This document shows, in pieces, positions 1 through 6,733 of a stretch of DNA of 47,408 nucleotides. The stretch lies in contig JAGVWU010000002.1 of the NCBI GenBank assembly GCA_018304145.1, positions 1 to 47,408 on the forward strand, read 5' to 3'. Position numbers and translations under genes: made by a program. The number at the start of each line of letters is the position of its first letter. The first letter of the stretch is position 1. Under the pieces are notes generated by a model. It did not search any database and was not told the DNA's origin. It saw nothing but the letters and a program-made list of their open reading frames with translations. The stretch is from Candidatus Pacearchaeota archaeon (lineage in GTDB: Archaea > Nanobdellota > Nanobdellia > Pacearchaeales > GW2011-AR1).

Positions 1-115
1 TATATTAAGGGCTACATATTTATAAAGCTTTCGTTGATAAAATAGAATATAGCACTTAAGAAGTTAATAGTTATTATTTAAGACGTAGTGTAGTTAAGCT
101 ATTCTATATACATTT

Positions 116-199
116 GCAGGGATGCTAGAGCGGTCAAATAGAACACGTTAAGGCCGTGTTGGCTTAGTGCCTTCGAAGGTTCGAATCCTTCTCCCTGCA
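116..199 (+). tRNA. tRNA-Leu, anticodon AAG
   Basis: The sequence folds as a class II tRNA. The acceptor stem GCAGGGA/TCCCTGC is perfect with discriminator A199. The D arm is CTA/TAG around GAGCGGTCAAA. The anticodon stem ACACG/CGTGT encloses the loop TTAAGGC, so the anticodon at 150-152 reads AAG. The variable arm is long (160-174, GGC/GCC stem), and the T arm GAAGG/CCTTC carries a TTCGAAT loop. The long arm plus A73 point to leucine, decoding CUU. No intron is seen and CCA is not encoded. Archaea normally use GAG here, so A34 is odd. A TATA-like stretch near 73-84 could drive it. Confidence 0.93.
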
Positions 200-214
200 T
201 GAACAGATAATAAA

Positions 215-361
215 ATGGAAGATAAAAATCAAGAATTCAATAAAAAGGCAGACATATCAGAAACCTTTGGAACATTAAAAAGAAAAATGAGTGGTCAAGA
301 ATTTAAAGATTTAGTAAGAAATATTGAACCAATTATCCAAGAAGATGATAAAGAAAACTGA
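215..361 (+). CDS. small hypothetical protein (48 aa)
   Basis: A 48-residue reading frame runs from ATG 215 to TGA 359-361, between the tRNA and the ribosomal-protein genes. The product is hydrophilic and charged (MEDKNQEFNKKADISETFGT...), predicted helical, with no cysteine or membrane segment. Codon use matches the neighbouring genes. It starts 15 bases after the tRNA end, so it could share that transcript. I do not recognise a family. The frame could be chance, but nothing else occupies this space. Confidence 0.5.
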   Translation: MEDKNQEFNKKADISETFGTLKRKMSGQEFKDLVRNIEPIIQEDDKEN

Positions 362-380
362 AAAAAGAGTTTCCAAAATC

Positions 381-448
381 TTTATAAACCTTCAATCTAT
401 GAAACTTTATCCTGCGAGTTAGAGTAAATACTCATCGCGTTTAGCGGG
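381..448 (+). promoter_or_regulatory. TATA box and structured 5' leader of the ribosomal-protein operon
   Basis: TTTATAAA at 381-388 predicts transcription starting near 410. The RNA would therefore begin with a compact fold: CCTGC (411-415) can pair with GCGGG (444-448), enclosing a GAGT/ACTC hairpin (416-419 with 430-433). The leader is about 90 bases long, whereas many genes in this window look leaderless. A structured leader before a ribosomal-protein operon suggests autoregulation; that is inference from position and fold only. Confidence 0.5.
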
Positions 449-500
449 AAAGAATTTTTCTGCTATAATTAATGGATTCAAAAACTTATAAAACAATAAC

Positions 501-857
501 ATGATAAGTCAAACATTAATCAAACAAAGGGAAAAAAGAAAAACAAATCCTGCTTTAGTTGAAATCATAGAATTTGCAAGAAAAAAAGAATTATTAGAAC
601 TAGCTAAAAGATTATCAGGACCAACCAGAAAACAAACTAAAATCAATGTTGGGGAAATTGATAGATTAAAAGAAAAAAATATCTTGGTTATTGGAAAGGT
701 TTTAGGCGAAGGGGAAATTGAACATAAAATTAATATATCTGCTTTGAGTTTTTCAAAGCAGGCAAAAGAAAAATTAAAAAAAGCAGGATGTGAAATTAGA
801 ACTATAAAAGAAGAAATTGAAAAAAATCATAAATTAGAAGGTGTTAAAATAATTTAA
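501..857 (+). CDS. rpl18e: 50S ribosomal protein L18e (eL18)
   Basis: This 118-residue basic protein matches the archaeal and eukaryotic eL18 family, a large-subunit protein related to bacterial L15. It opens with MISQTLIKQREKRKTNPALV, has the family's NVGEIDRL segment, and continues with ILVIGKVLGEGEIEHKINISALSFS and the KLKKAGCEI segment near the C terminus. The length is normal for archaea. It is the first gene of the usual archaeal order eL18-uL13-uS9. The stop codon lies inside an 11-bp hairpin. Confidence 0.95.
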   Translation: MISQTLIKQREKRKTNPALVEIIEFARKKELLELAKRLSGPTRKQTKINVGEIDRLKEKNILVIGKVLGEGEIEHKINISALSFSKQAKEKLKKAGCEIRTIKEEIEKNHKLEGVKII

Positions 858-878
858 AACTTTTAGGAAAAGTTTTAA
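854..878 (+). terminator. hairpin overlapping the eL18 stop codon
   Basis: An 11-bp perfect stem (TTAAAACTTTT/AAAAGTTTTAA, 854-864 with 868-878) and a 3-base loop AGG include the eL18 stop. With another hairpin after uL13, this suggests intercistronic RNA processing or attenuation rather than full termination, because the operon continues. No T-run follows. Confidence 0.45.
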
Positions 879-895
879 CAAAAACTAAAATCAAA

Positions 896-1306
896 ATGGA
901 AAATAAAAAACTAATAATTAATGGAGAAAATGCAGTATTCGGAAGACTATGCAGCTATGCTGCAAAACAAGCTTTGCAGGGAAATGAAGTGATAATTATT
1001 AATTCTGAAAAAACAATTATAACCGGAAATAAAAAAAATGTTTTGAATAAATATAAACAAAGAAAAATCAGGGGTGGGGCTTCTCAAAAAGGACCTAATT
1101 ATCCAAGAACCCCTCATATGATGCTTAAAAGAGGGATAAGGGGGATGCTTCCAGATTACAGGTGGGGGGAAGGAAGAGATGCATTGGAAAGAATTAAATG
1201 CTATGATGGAATACCTTCAGAATTTAAAAACAAAGAGATGATAAAAATTGAAGAATTAAATAAAACAAAATTTATTAAACTAAAGGAAATTTCAGAAAAA
1301 ATCTAA
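896..1306 (+). CDS. rpl13: 50S ribosomal protein L13 (uL13)
   Basis: This 136-residue protein is uL13 of the large ribosomal subunit. Family signatures are the N-terminal IINGENAVFGRLCSYAAKQAL, the segment NSEKTIITGNKK, and the conserved RGGASQKGPNYPRTPHMMLK followed by RGIRGMLPDYRWGEGRDALERIKCYDGIP. The length is close to the archaeal norm. It lies 38 bases after eL18 and before uS9, the standard archaeal arrangement. ATG 896 is the only sensible start. Confidence 0.96.
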   Translation: MENKKLIINGENAVFGRLCSYAAKQALQGNEVIIINSEKTIITGNKKNVLNKYKQRKIRGGASQKGPNYPRTPHMMLKRGIRGMLPDYRWGEGRDALERIKCYDGIPSEFKNKEMIKIEELNKTKFIKLKEISEKI

Positions 1307-1317
1307 TGAAACAAAAA

Positions 1318-1365
1318 TTTCTGAGATTAAAAATCTCAGAAACATTCAAATAATAAGATTTGAAT
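1318..1365 (+). terminator. two adjacent hairpins between uL13 and uS9
   Basis: The first hairpin has an 11-bp perfect stem (1318-1328 with 1332-1342) and an AAA loop. The second has an 8-bp stem ATTCAAAT/ATTTGAAT (1344-1351 with 1358-1365). They fill almost the whole gap between uL13 and uS9. They could be processing or attenuation signals that set the amount of each ribosomal protein; the role is inferred. Confidence 0.5.
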
Positions 1366-1379
1366 TTTTATCAAAGACT

Positions 1380-1790
1380 ATGGATATTAAAAAATCTATA
1401 ATGATCGGTGGAAAAAGAAAAACTGCAATAGCTAAGGCTTTAATTACAGAGGGTAATGGAAAAATTTTAATTAACAAAATACCTTATGAAAATCTTGATT
1501 TTTTTAAAAAATTAATAATACAAGAGCCTATTGAAATAACGAAAAAGATTTTGGGGCATTTTAATTTTAATATATCTGTAAATGCAAAGGGTGGTGGAAC
1601 AGGTGCCCAAGCAGAAGTGTCCAGATTATCTATTGCGAGGGCATTAGTTAAGTTCACCAAATCTGAAGAATTGAAAAAGGCTTTTATGAAGTATGACAAA
1701 AATCTGCTTATTGCAGATACAAGAAGAAAAGAGGCTTATAAACCAGGCGATTCAAAAGCAAGAAGAAAAAGACAAAAAAGCTTTAGATAA
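1380..1790 (+). CDS. rps9: 30S ribosomal protein S9 (uS9)
   Basis: This is uS9 of the small ribosomal subunit, 136 residues. It has the N-terminal GGKRKTAIAKALI, the central KGGGTGAQAEVSRLSIARALVKF, and the extremely basic tail DSKARRKRQKSFR, whose last arginine reaches the P-site tRNA in known structures. The length is normal for archaea. Usual downstream neighbours in archaea (RNA polymerase subunits N and K, uS2) are absent, and a membrane-protein gene follows instead. Confidence 0.97.
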   Translation: MDIKKSIMIGGKRKTAIAKALITEGNGKILINKIPYENLDFFKKLIIQEPIEITKKILGHFNFNISVNAKGGGTGAQAEVSRLSIARALVKFTKSEELKKAFMKYDKNLLIADTRRKEAYKPGDSKARRKRQKSFR

Positions 1791-1860
1791 AGTTTATTAA
1801 TCGAGCTCTCTTTTAGAAAAAGAAACTTCAGAGAGAAATTATTATTATAAAGAGGTTAAA

Positions 1861-2538
1861 ATGTTAGAAAATATTTTAGGTATGTTCAATAGCTTAGCAA
1901 ATTATATATCAAATACTTTGAATCAGTCGAGTTTGTTAATAGGAATCATTGTCTATGCTGCATTTATTTTAATATATTCTGGATTTTTTTGGAATTTTAA
2001 TAAGATTGTTTCAAAAAAGGATTTTTATGCAAGCTTTATTCAGAATTATTTTGATGAGAAAAATGAAGGTTTTAAAAAATTAATAGGGGGAATTTTAAAA
2101 CTTATAAAATATATAATAGTATTTCCCGCAGTAATATTGTTCTGGTTTTTGGTATTTGCATTATTTCTTTTGTTTCTTTCAAAAAACAATGAAATTTCAA
2201 AGGTTCTTTTGATAAGTGCTTCGATGATTATTGCAATAAGAATTTTGGCATTTTCAGAAGAAAATTTGTCTAGAAATGTTGCAAAGATAATACCTCTTAC
2301 ACTTTTAGCAATTTTTATAATTAACCCCAGTTTTTCAGACTTAGCTGGTTTTTTGGATAAACTGTCTTTAGTAAAAGATTTGATTAATAGTTCTTTGAAC
2401 CTGATGATTTTTATTTTTATAACTGAAGTGGTTTTAAGAATACTGAATCAAACTTCAAAAACCTTAAGAAATTTTAGTGAAAAAAGAAGTGAAAAGATTT
2501 TGATAAAGAGACCTGTCAAGAAGATTAAGAGAAATTAA
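1861..2538 (+). CDS. polytopic membrane protein, unknown function
   Basis: This 225-residue protein has about five hydrophobic segments: roughly residues 24-46, 85-108, 118-134, 143-160 and 178-196. A basic loop follows the first segment and a lysine/arginine-rich cytoplasmic tail ends the protein. GAGGT five bases before ATG 1861 is a good ribosome-binding site, so it is probably translated from the ribosomal-protein transcript. Its end overlaps the convergent helicase gene by 4 bases. I do not recognise the family and see no catalytic motif. Confidence 0.75.
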   Translation: MLENILGMFNSLANYISNTLNQSSLLIGIIVYAAFILIYSGFFWNFNKIVSKKDFYASFIQNYFDEKNEGFKKLIGGILKLIKYIIVFPAVILFWFLVFALFLLFLSKNNEISKVLLISASMIIAIRILAFSEENLSRNVAKIIPLTLLAIFIINPSFSDLAGFLDKLSLVKDLINSSLNLMIFIFITEVVLRILNQTSKTLRNFSEKRSEKILIKRPVKKIKRN

Positions 2539-4454
2539 AACTTAAAATTATGCACCCTTATATCTGGAGACAACAGATAAACCCTGTCTGTTTTGCCCCT
2601 CAATCCCCTATAAACTCTTTGCAATAATTCTCTTTTTGCCTTATCCATATAAAAGCTCATAAAATAAGAGGGCTTATTTTTTTTAAATATCTTCCAAAAA
2701 ATTTCAGATATGTTGGGGTAAGGAAATCTTGTTATAACAATGCTATTGCACAGGTCTCCTGGAAAATCTATCCCCCTGTTGCATTTTGTTGTGAATAAAA
2801 CATTTATTTTTTTATCTTTAAAATCTTTTATTCTTTTTCCAAATGGATCATTGGTTTGTTCGTTGATAAGCTGTTCTTGTGTTGGAAGATTTTCTAAATT
2901 CAAACTTATTTTTTCACTTTCATTGGGCAAATCTGAAAAACTATTTACATGAACCAAAACCGGTTTCTTTGCACAGGATAAACATTTTGAAAGTGAGTTA
3001 AGATACTGCTCTCTGGTTGTCAAGCCTTTTTTAAAACTTTCATAACTGCAATCAAGCTCATATCCATACCTGCAATTTATTAACTCTCCCTGATGGCTTG
3101 TCTCTGCTTCAATTATTTTAAATTTTTCCAAGCCAAAAATATTTTTTAAAACATTTTCAGAATGAATTGTTCCGGACATTAAAATAAAAACTTTATTTTT
3201 TTCAACTAACTCCTTGAATCTTTTTTCAAGATTAGTGGTTACAAGATTTATTATTAAATCATTTTCTTTTTTACTCATTGAAAAAAATGTTTCGTCAATA
3301 AAATCTTCAAATATTTTGGCAACTTTGTAAAGATGATTGATGTAATTTAATTCTTCATCTAATTCATCTACAATTTCTGGATTATTTAGCATTATCTGCA
3401 ATAATTCTTCAATTAAAGTATTTTTAAGTTCAAATATTTCATTTGAATCTTTTAATTTATTTGAAACCTTAATCGCATTGACTGTGTCTGTTAATTCTTG
3501 AACTGAATTGATAACCTGGGGGTTTTTTGAGTAGATATTATTCAATGAAAACAGCAGTCTGTTAAGATTTATCTGCTCTTCATTTGAAAAATTGTCTAAA
3601 AAATCATCACATTCATCAATTATTTCTAGTTCAGTGCTGGGCTTTCTGTTTAAAATAGATTCAACAATATATTTTGCGCTGTTGAATATTATTACATCTG
3701 CATCTGCATAAGACTCATATTGTTCATAATAAGGGCAGCCTTTTGTTCTTAGATATAAGGAAAATCTCCTGTTATTTAGTCCGGAATAATTTATTTTTTT
3801 AGAGTCTTTAAATTTTCTAAGCTCTATTTCTTCGGGAAATAAAGGAGACCAATATGGGCAGACCGGAGCTATCGTCATTCTTTTTATGTCGGTTATAGAA
3901 TCAAAATCCCTAAAATCTACTGAAGGATTCTGCCTAATATAATCTTTTAGTATATTAATATTTTTTTCCTTAATCTCTATTTTGCATGGAATAAAATGGT
4001 TATCGCAGGAAATTTCATTTTTTGCTGCAAAATTTTTTCTATGAACCTGATTCGGTTCAAAAATCTCGGTCAATATTGCATTGGTTTCTTTTATTTTTGG
4101 TTCTAGAATTTTGGAATTTTCCTCTAAAAATTTGCATTTAAAATTTTTTCTTCCAACTATTGAAGAAATTTTAAGTTTTTTTCCATTATGAAGGATATAT
4201 TTTTTGCTTGTATAATCGTTTTTATACTGCTCCTGAAGATTTTTTATTGGAACAACTATAGAAGTTTTTCCAAGATGCCTTGCGAGATTCAGTGCAATGG
4301 CACTTTTGCCTGTTCCACACTGCCCTTTAATAAAAATTATCTTATATCCTTCTTTTATAGAATCTAAAACCTCTTTAACAACATCTGCCTGAGTTTTTCC
4401 ATTTGAAAAAACCAAAGGTTTAAGCTCTTTTTCATCTTCAAATAATGACCACAT
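2535..4454 (-). CDS. XPD/DinG-like superfamily 2 DNA helicase
   Basis: This 639-residue protein has SF2 helicase motifs in order: Walker A GQCGTGKS (44-51), a DEAH-type box read as DECD (IIDECDD), SGT in LMSGTIHS, motif V NRGIDFPG, and motif VI QRVYRGLRGKTDR. Cysteines between motifs I and II (FKCKF, ISCDNHFIPC, APVCPYW, KGCPYYE) are placed like the 4Fe-4S domain of XPD and DinG, which open DNA ahead of repair or replication. The four ligands cannot be assigned with certainty because there are five or six candidates. TTATAAA near 4478-4486 lies 26 bases upstream, giving a leaderless mRNA of its own. Confidence 0.85.
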   Translation of the reverse strand: MWSLFEDEKELKPLVFSNGKTQADVVKEVLDSIKEGYKIIFIKGQCGTGKSAIALNLARHLGKTSIVVPIKNLQEQYKNDYTSKKYILHNGKKLKISSIVGRKNFKCKFLEENSKILEPKIKETNAILTEIFEPNQVHRKNFAAKNEISCDNHFIPCKIEIKEKNINILKDYIRQNPSVDFRDFDSITDIKRMTIAPVCPYWSPLFPEEIELRKFKDSKKINYSGLNNRRFSLYLRTKGCPYYEQYESYADADVIIFNSAKYIVESILNRKPSTELEIIDECDDFLDNFSNEEQINLNRLLFSLNNIYSKNPQVINSVQELTDTVNAIKVSNKLKDSNEIFELKNTLIEELLQIMLNNPEIVDELDEELNYINHLYKVAKIFEDFIDETFFSMSKKENDLIINLVTTNLEKRFKELVEKNKVFILMSGTIHSENVLKNIFGLEKFKIIEAETSHQGELINCRYGYELDCSYESFKKGLTTREQYLNSLSKCLSCAKKPVLVHVNSFSDLPNESEKISLNLENLPTQEQLINEQTNDPFGKRIKDFKDKKINVLFTTKCNRGIDFPGDLCNSIVITRFPYPNISEIFWKIFKKNKPSYFMSFYMDKAKRELLQRVYRGLRGKTDRVYLLSPDIRVHNFKF

Positions 4455-4467
4455 TTTAAAATAGAGG

Positions 4468-5472
4468 TTAAAGAGAGTTTATAACAATTCTTGTTGTTAA
4501 TTTATAGGTATCTGCCCATTTTGCGTAGGCATTCCAGCCATTAAAACTTTTGATAAATTTTTCATAAGAAATTTTTTTATTTTTAAACAAATCAATTTTT
4601 TTCCTAATTTTTTTAATATTTCTTTTTCTTAATAAACTAAAATAATAAAAATTCCTAAAACCTACAAAATCTATGCCTTTTGATAATAAAATAATTTTAG
4701 ATTTGTCTGGATGTAGTTCGAGTTTTAGCTTTTCTTTTAAAAATTCATTAATTTGCTGCTTCCAAATTTCTAGTTGTAATTTTGATTTATGCAAAATTAC
4801 AAAATCATCTACATACCTTATATAATATTTTGCTTTTAATTTATACTTAACAAAATAATCCAGTTCATTTAAATAAACATTAGCAAAAAATTGAGATGTT
4901 AAATTTCCAAGAGGCATGCCTTTTCCATTAATTTTAGAATCAAAGTTATTTAATATTTTCTCAATAAGCCAAATTACTTTTTCATCTTGAATTTTTCTTT
5001 TTAGAAGATTAACTAAAATCTCCTGACTGACTTCATCAAAATAATGTTTAATATCTGCTTTTAGACAATAAGCATTTTTACTATGATTCTTAGTAACTTT
5101 TCTTAAAAAATAATAAAATCGTTTAATAGCAAATAAATTTCCCTTGCCTTTTCTATTTGCACAAGAATCGTAAATAAACAATCTTTCAAAAACAGGTTCA
5201 ATTATATTAATAATTGCATGATGCACTATTCTGTCTCTAAATGCAGATTTAGAAATTTTTCTTGTCTTTGGATCTCTTAAAATAAAGGTTACAAGAGGTT
5301 TTGGTTGATAAGTCTCAGTTATTAATTCCTTTTGCAATTGAAATAAATTTCCAATAACGTCCTTTTCAAATTCAATTACATATGACATTTTTGTTTTCCC
5401 TTTTCTTGCTTTACGCCAGGCAAGAAGAAGGTTGCTCATATTGTAAATCTCCGAATATAAGTTCTCTTTCAT
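4468..5472 (-). CDS. diversity-generating retroelement reverse transcriptase
   Basis: This 334-residue reverse transcriptase contains SAFRDRIVHHAIINIIEPVF (76-95), NRKGKG (106-111), the palm aspartate block LKADIKHYFD (137-146), GMPLGNLTSQFFANVYLN (185-202) and the catalytic YVDD (220-223). The GNLTSQ block and FRDRIVHHA are typical of the DGR class; there is no maturase or endonuclease domain as in group II introns. It would copy the template repeat RNA with errors at adenines. The template repeat ends 24 bases before its ATG on the same strand, and the target gene lies just beyond. No promoter of its own is seen, so it is probably co-transcribed with the template. Confidence 0.95.
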   Translation of the reverse strand: MKENLYSEIYNMSNLLLAWRKARKGKTKMSYVIEFEKDVIGNLFQLQKELITETYQPKPLVTFILRDPKTRKISKSAFRDRIVHHAIINIIEPVFERLFIYDSCANRKGKGNLFAIKRFYYFLRKVTKNHSKNAYCLKADIKHYFDEVSQEILVNLLKRKIQDEKVIWLIEKILNNFDSKINGKGMPLGNLTSQFFANVYLNELDYFVKYKLKAKYYIRYVDDFVILHKSKLQLEIWKQQINEFLKEKLKLELHPDKSKIILLSKGIDFVGFRNFYYFSLLRKRNIKKIRKKIDLFKNKKISYEKFIKSFNGWNAYAKWADTYKLTTRIVINSL

Positions 5473-5480
5473 TATTAAAA

Positions 5481-5498
5481 TTCTGGTAGCGAGAACTA
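5481..5498. repeat. imperfect inverted repeat at the 3' edge of the template repeat
   Basis: TTCTGGTAGC followed by GAGAACTA looks like a shortened version of the 24-bp palindrome at 5691-5714, in which TTCTGGTAGC is followed by TACCAGAACTA. The two elements bracket the template repeat. The element lies in the 24-base gap between the template and the RT start codon and could shape the template RNA end. Confidence 0.5.
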
Positions 5499-5587
5499 TT
5501 CTGAAAAGAGAGCCATCATCATTGTTGAGGTTCCTGTTGTTGCAATTGAAGTTGGACCTGTTGCCATGCCCAATGCTATTGAGCCAA
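5497..5587 (-). repeat. DGR template repeat (TR)
   Basis: This 91-bp non-coding repeat is homologous to codons 185-215 of the adjacent target gene, on the same strand and without gaps. Read in the target frame it is rich in AAC/AAT codons (W-L-N-S-I-G-H-G-N-R-S-N-F-N-C-N-N-R-N-L, then N-N-D-D-G-S-L-F-R-I), the usual design of a DGR template where adenine changes give many amino acids. Fifteen positions differ from the variable repeat; 14 are adenines in the template (of about 29) and one is a G. Homology stops sharply at both ends. Confidence 0.96.
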
Positions 5588-5690
5588 CATTAGTAGCACT
5601 TTTGCCTTTACATCACTGAAGCTTCTCGCAAGAACCTTCTGTATTTTATAGCTTAAATTCAAGTAAAATATGCGCTGACAAAAGAGCATG

Positions 5691-5714
5691 TAGTTCTGGT
5701 AGCTACCAGAACTA
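5691..5714. repeat. 24-bp perfect palindrome upstream of the template repeat
   Basis: TAGTTCTGGTAG and its exact reverse complement CTACCAGAACTA are joined without a spacer. As RNA it is a hairpin, as DNA a possible cruciform or dimer-binding site. It lies about 100 bases on the 5' side of the template repeat, and a partial copy lies on the 3' side (5481-5498). A role in template RNA folding or in protein binding is inferred. Confidence 0.7.
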
Positions 5715-5736
5715 ATAATTAAAAGAAATGAAGTTT

Positions 5737-5787
5737 AAAAATTCTTGTAAAAGAATTTTTAATCCCATTCAAATTTTACAATTTGAA
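5737..5787 (-). terminator. two hairpins after the DGR target gene
   Basis: A 10-bp stem AAAAATTCTT/AAGAATTTTT (5737-5746 with 5751-5760, loop GTAA) and an 8-bp stem TTCAAATT/AATTTGAA (5768-5775 with 5780-5787) follow within 60 bases of the target stop codon. They could terminate or attenuate the target mRNA before the template repeat, setting the ratio of target to template and RT transcript. Confidence 0.5.
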
Positions 5788-5797
5788 GTTTTAAAAA

Positions 5798-6634
5798 TTA
5801 TTGTTTTGCAAATTGCATTAATCCTAAGATAAGTTCTTCAAGTTTTCCTGCTTGCAAAGTTCCTAATTTTCCTTCTTTTATTCCTTGGGCAGTTTCTAAA
5901 AAAGAATTTAATTGTTCTTGAGTATAAGGCAAAGCCCGCATTTCTTTTGGAGAAATTTTTTGCGCGCCTTCGGCGCTTTTCTTACCACGTACCCTGAAAA
6001 GAGAGCCAAGATCATAGTAGAGGTCCCAGTAGTCGCAATAGAAGTTGGACCTGCCGCCATGCCCAATGCAATCGAGCCAAAAACTCCTTGCATAATCTTT
6101 TGATTGAATTGGAAGAAGGTAAAAAGTTACTTCCCGAATTCCTGTTTTATTTTTTAAGAACAAACCAGATTCTTTTGCAAGTTTTTTGCTTCTTGCTAAA
6201 AATACTATTCCATTATCATCTGCAAATGAATCTGTTGGAACATTATGTGTTTTGGTTTTTCCTAAATTTATTACTCTTTTTTTATAAGTAGGTCTTGCTG
6301 TATCTTGCTCGGCTATTTCTAAAATCACTTCTGTTGCAGCTCTTCCATTTAAAAGAATATCTGGAGTTAAATAAAATTCTCTATTATTTTTATGAGCATC
6401 AACTGCTGTTTGAGCATAAGGAATCAAAGGATTAAATTCAGCCAAAGCTCCATAAATATTTCCCTGGATGCAACTAAAGCTTTCAGTTGTCCAAGCTCCT
6501 GGATAACAAACATCTGAATCAACTCCTTGCTTAATTCTTTCTTTTAATAAATCTCTTGCTGTTGCAGGTTTTCCTTCTGAACTTGCTTTTTCATAAGCAA
6601 CTGCAAAATTTCCTGTTTGTCGTTCTAGTGCCAT
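5798..6634 (-). CDS. DGR target protein carrying the variable region
   Basis: This 278-residue protein has no signal peptide or membrane segment. Residues 186-215 are encoded by the variable repeat and read W-L-D-C-I-G-H-G-G-R-S-N-F-Y-C-D-Y-W-D-L, then Y-Y-D-L-G-S-L-F-R-V. The block ends in FRV, as in the C-type-lectin-like folds of known DGR targets. Twelve residues differ from the template, with Y, W, D, G, C and L replacing template N, S, R, D or I, which suits a diversified binding surface. About 63 residues follow the variable region, so it is not at the extreme C terminus as is common. The N-terminal part is unfamiliar. TTTTTAAA near 6656-6663 lies 25 bases before ATG, so the mRNA is probably leaderless. 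Confidence 0.93.
   Translation of the reverse strand: MALERQTGNFAVAYEKASSEGKPATARDLLKERIKQGVDSDVCYPGAWTTESFSCIQGNIYGALAEFNPLIPYAQTAVDAHKNNREFYLTPDILLNGRAATEVILEIAEQDTARPTYKKRVINLGKTKTHNVPTDSFADDNGIVFLARSKKLAKESGLFLKNKTGIREVTFYLLPIQSKDYARSFWLDCIGHGGRSNFYCDYWDLYYDLGSLFRVRGKKSAEGAQKISPKEMRALPYTQEQLNSFLETAQGIKEGKLGTLQAGKLEELILGLMQFAKQ
5964..5976 (-). repeat. GC-rich hairpin just downstream of the variable repeat
   Basis: On the coding strand GCGCC-GAA-GGCGC forms a 5-bp GC-only stem 13 bases after the 3' end of the variable repeat, inside codons for K-S-A-E-G-A-Q. It is absent next to the template repeat. A DNA hairpin just after the variable region is known to mark the recipient site in the Bordetella phage DGR; position and asymmetry here fit that role. 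This is inference. Confidence 0.6.
5990..6080 (-). repeat. DGR variable repeat (VR)
   Basis: This 91-bp segment inside the target gene aligns to the template repeat without gaps. On the coding strand, 14 template adenines are replaced (to G or T) and one G is C. Thirteen codons are touched and 12 amino acids changed. One codon is exceptional: template GAT is CTT, with a G-to-C and an A-to-T change together. The other 61 or so non-adenine positions are identical. Confidence 0.96.
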
Positions 6635-6653
6635 GATTTTATTATGAAAAAGG

Positions 6654-6665
6654 GATTTAAAAAGG
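6654..6665 (-). promoter_or_regulatory. TATA-like promoter of the DGR target gene
   Basis: On the minus strand the sequence CCTTTTTAAATC is centred 25 bases before the ATG of the target gene. This is the archaeal TATA-box distance for a leaderless mRNA. No Shine-Dalgarno is present. Confidence 0.55.
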
Positions 6666-6733
6666 TTTCTAATGTTACTACTTTTTAATTAATATCGTTT
6701 AAACCAAACAAAAGCATTTATCGGTATATAATT

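Larger units (their letters stand above)
5588..5797. other. spacer between target gene and template repeat
   Basis: This 210-bp gap holds no plausible gene. An accessory variability determinant (Avd), often encoded here in DGRs, is not present. It does contain a 24-bp perfect palindrome and two hairpins directly after the target stop codon, listed separately. Confidence 0.6.

Noticed and set aside
4468-5472. Reverse transcriptase as part of a group II intron or retron
   Set aside because: No maturase or endonuclease domain and no intron ends are seen, and a template/variable repeat pair with adenine-biased differences lies beside it.
5908-6291. Reading frames on both strands across the variable region
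   Set aside because: They are shadows of the target gene; only the minus-strand frame carries the variable repeat in the frame shared with the template and has a promoter.
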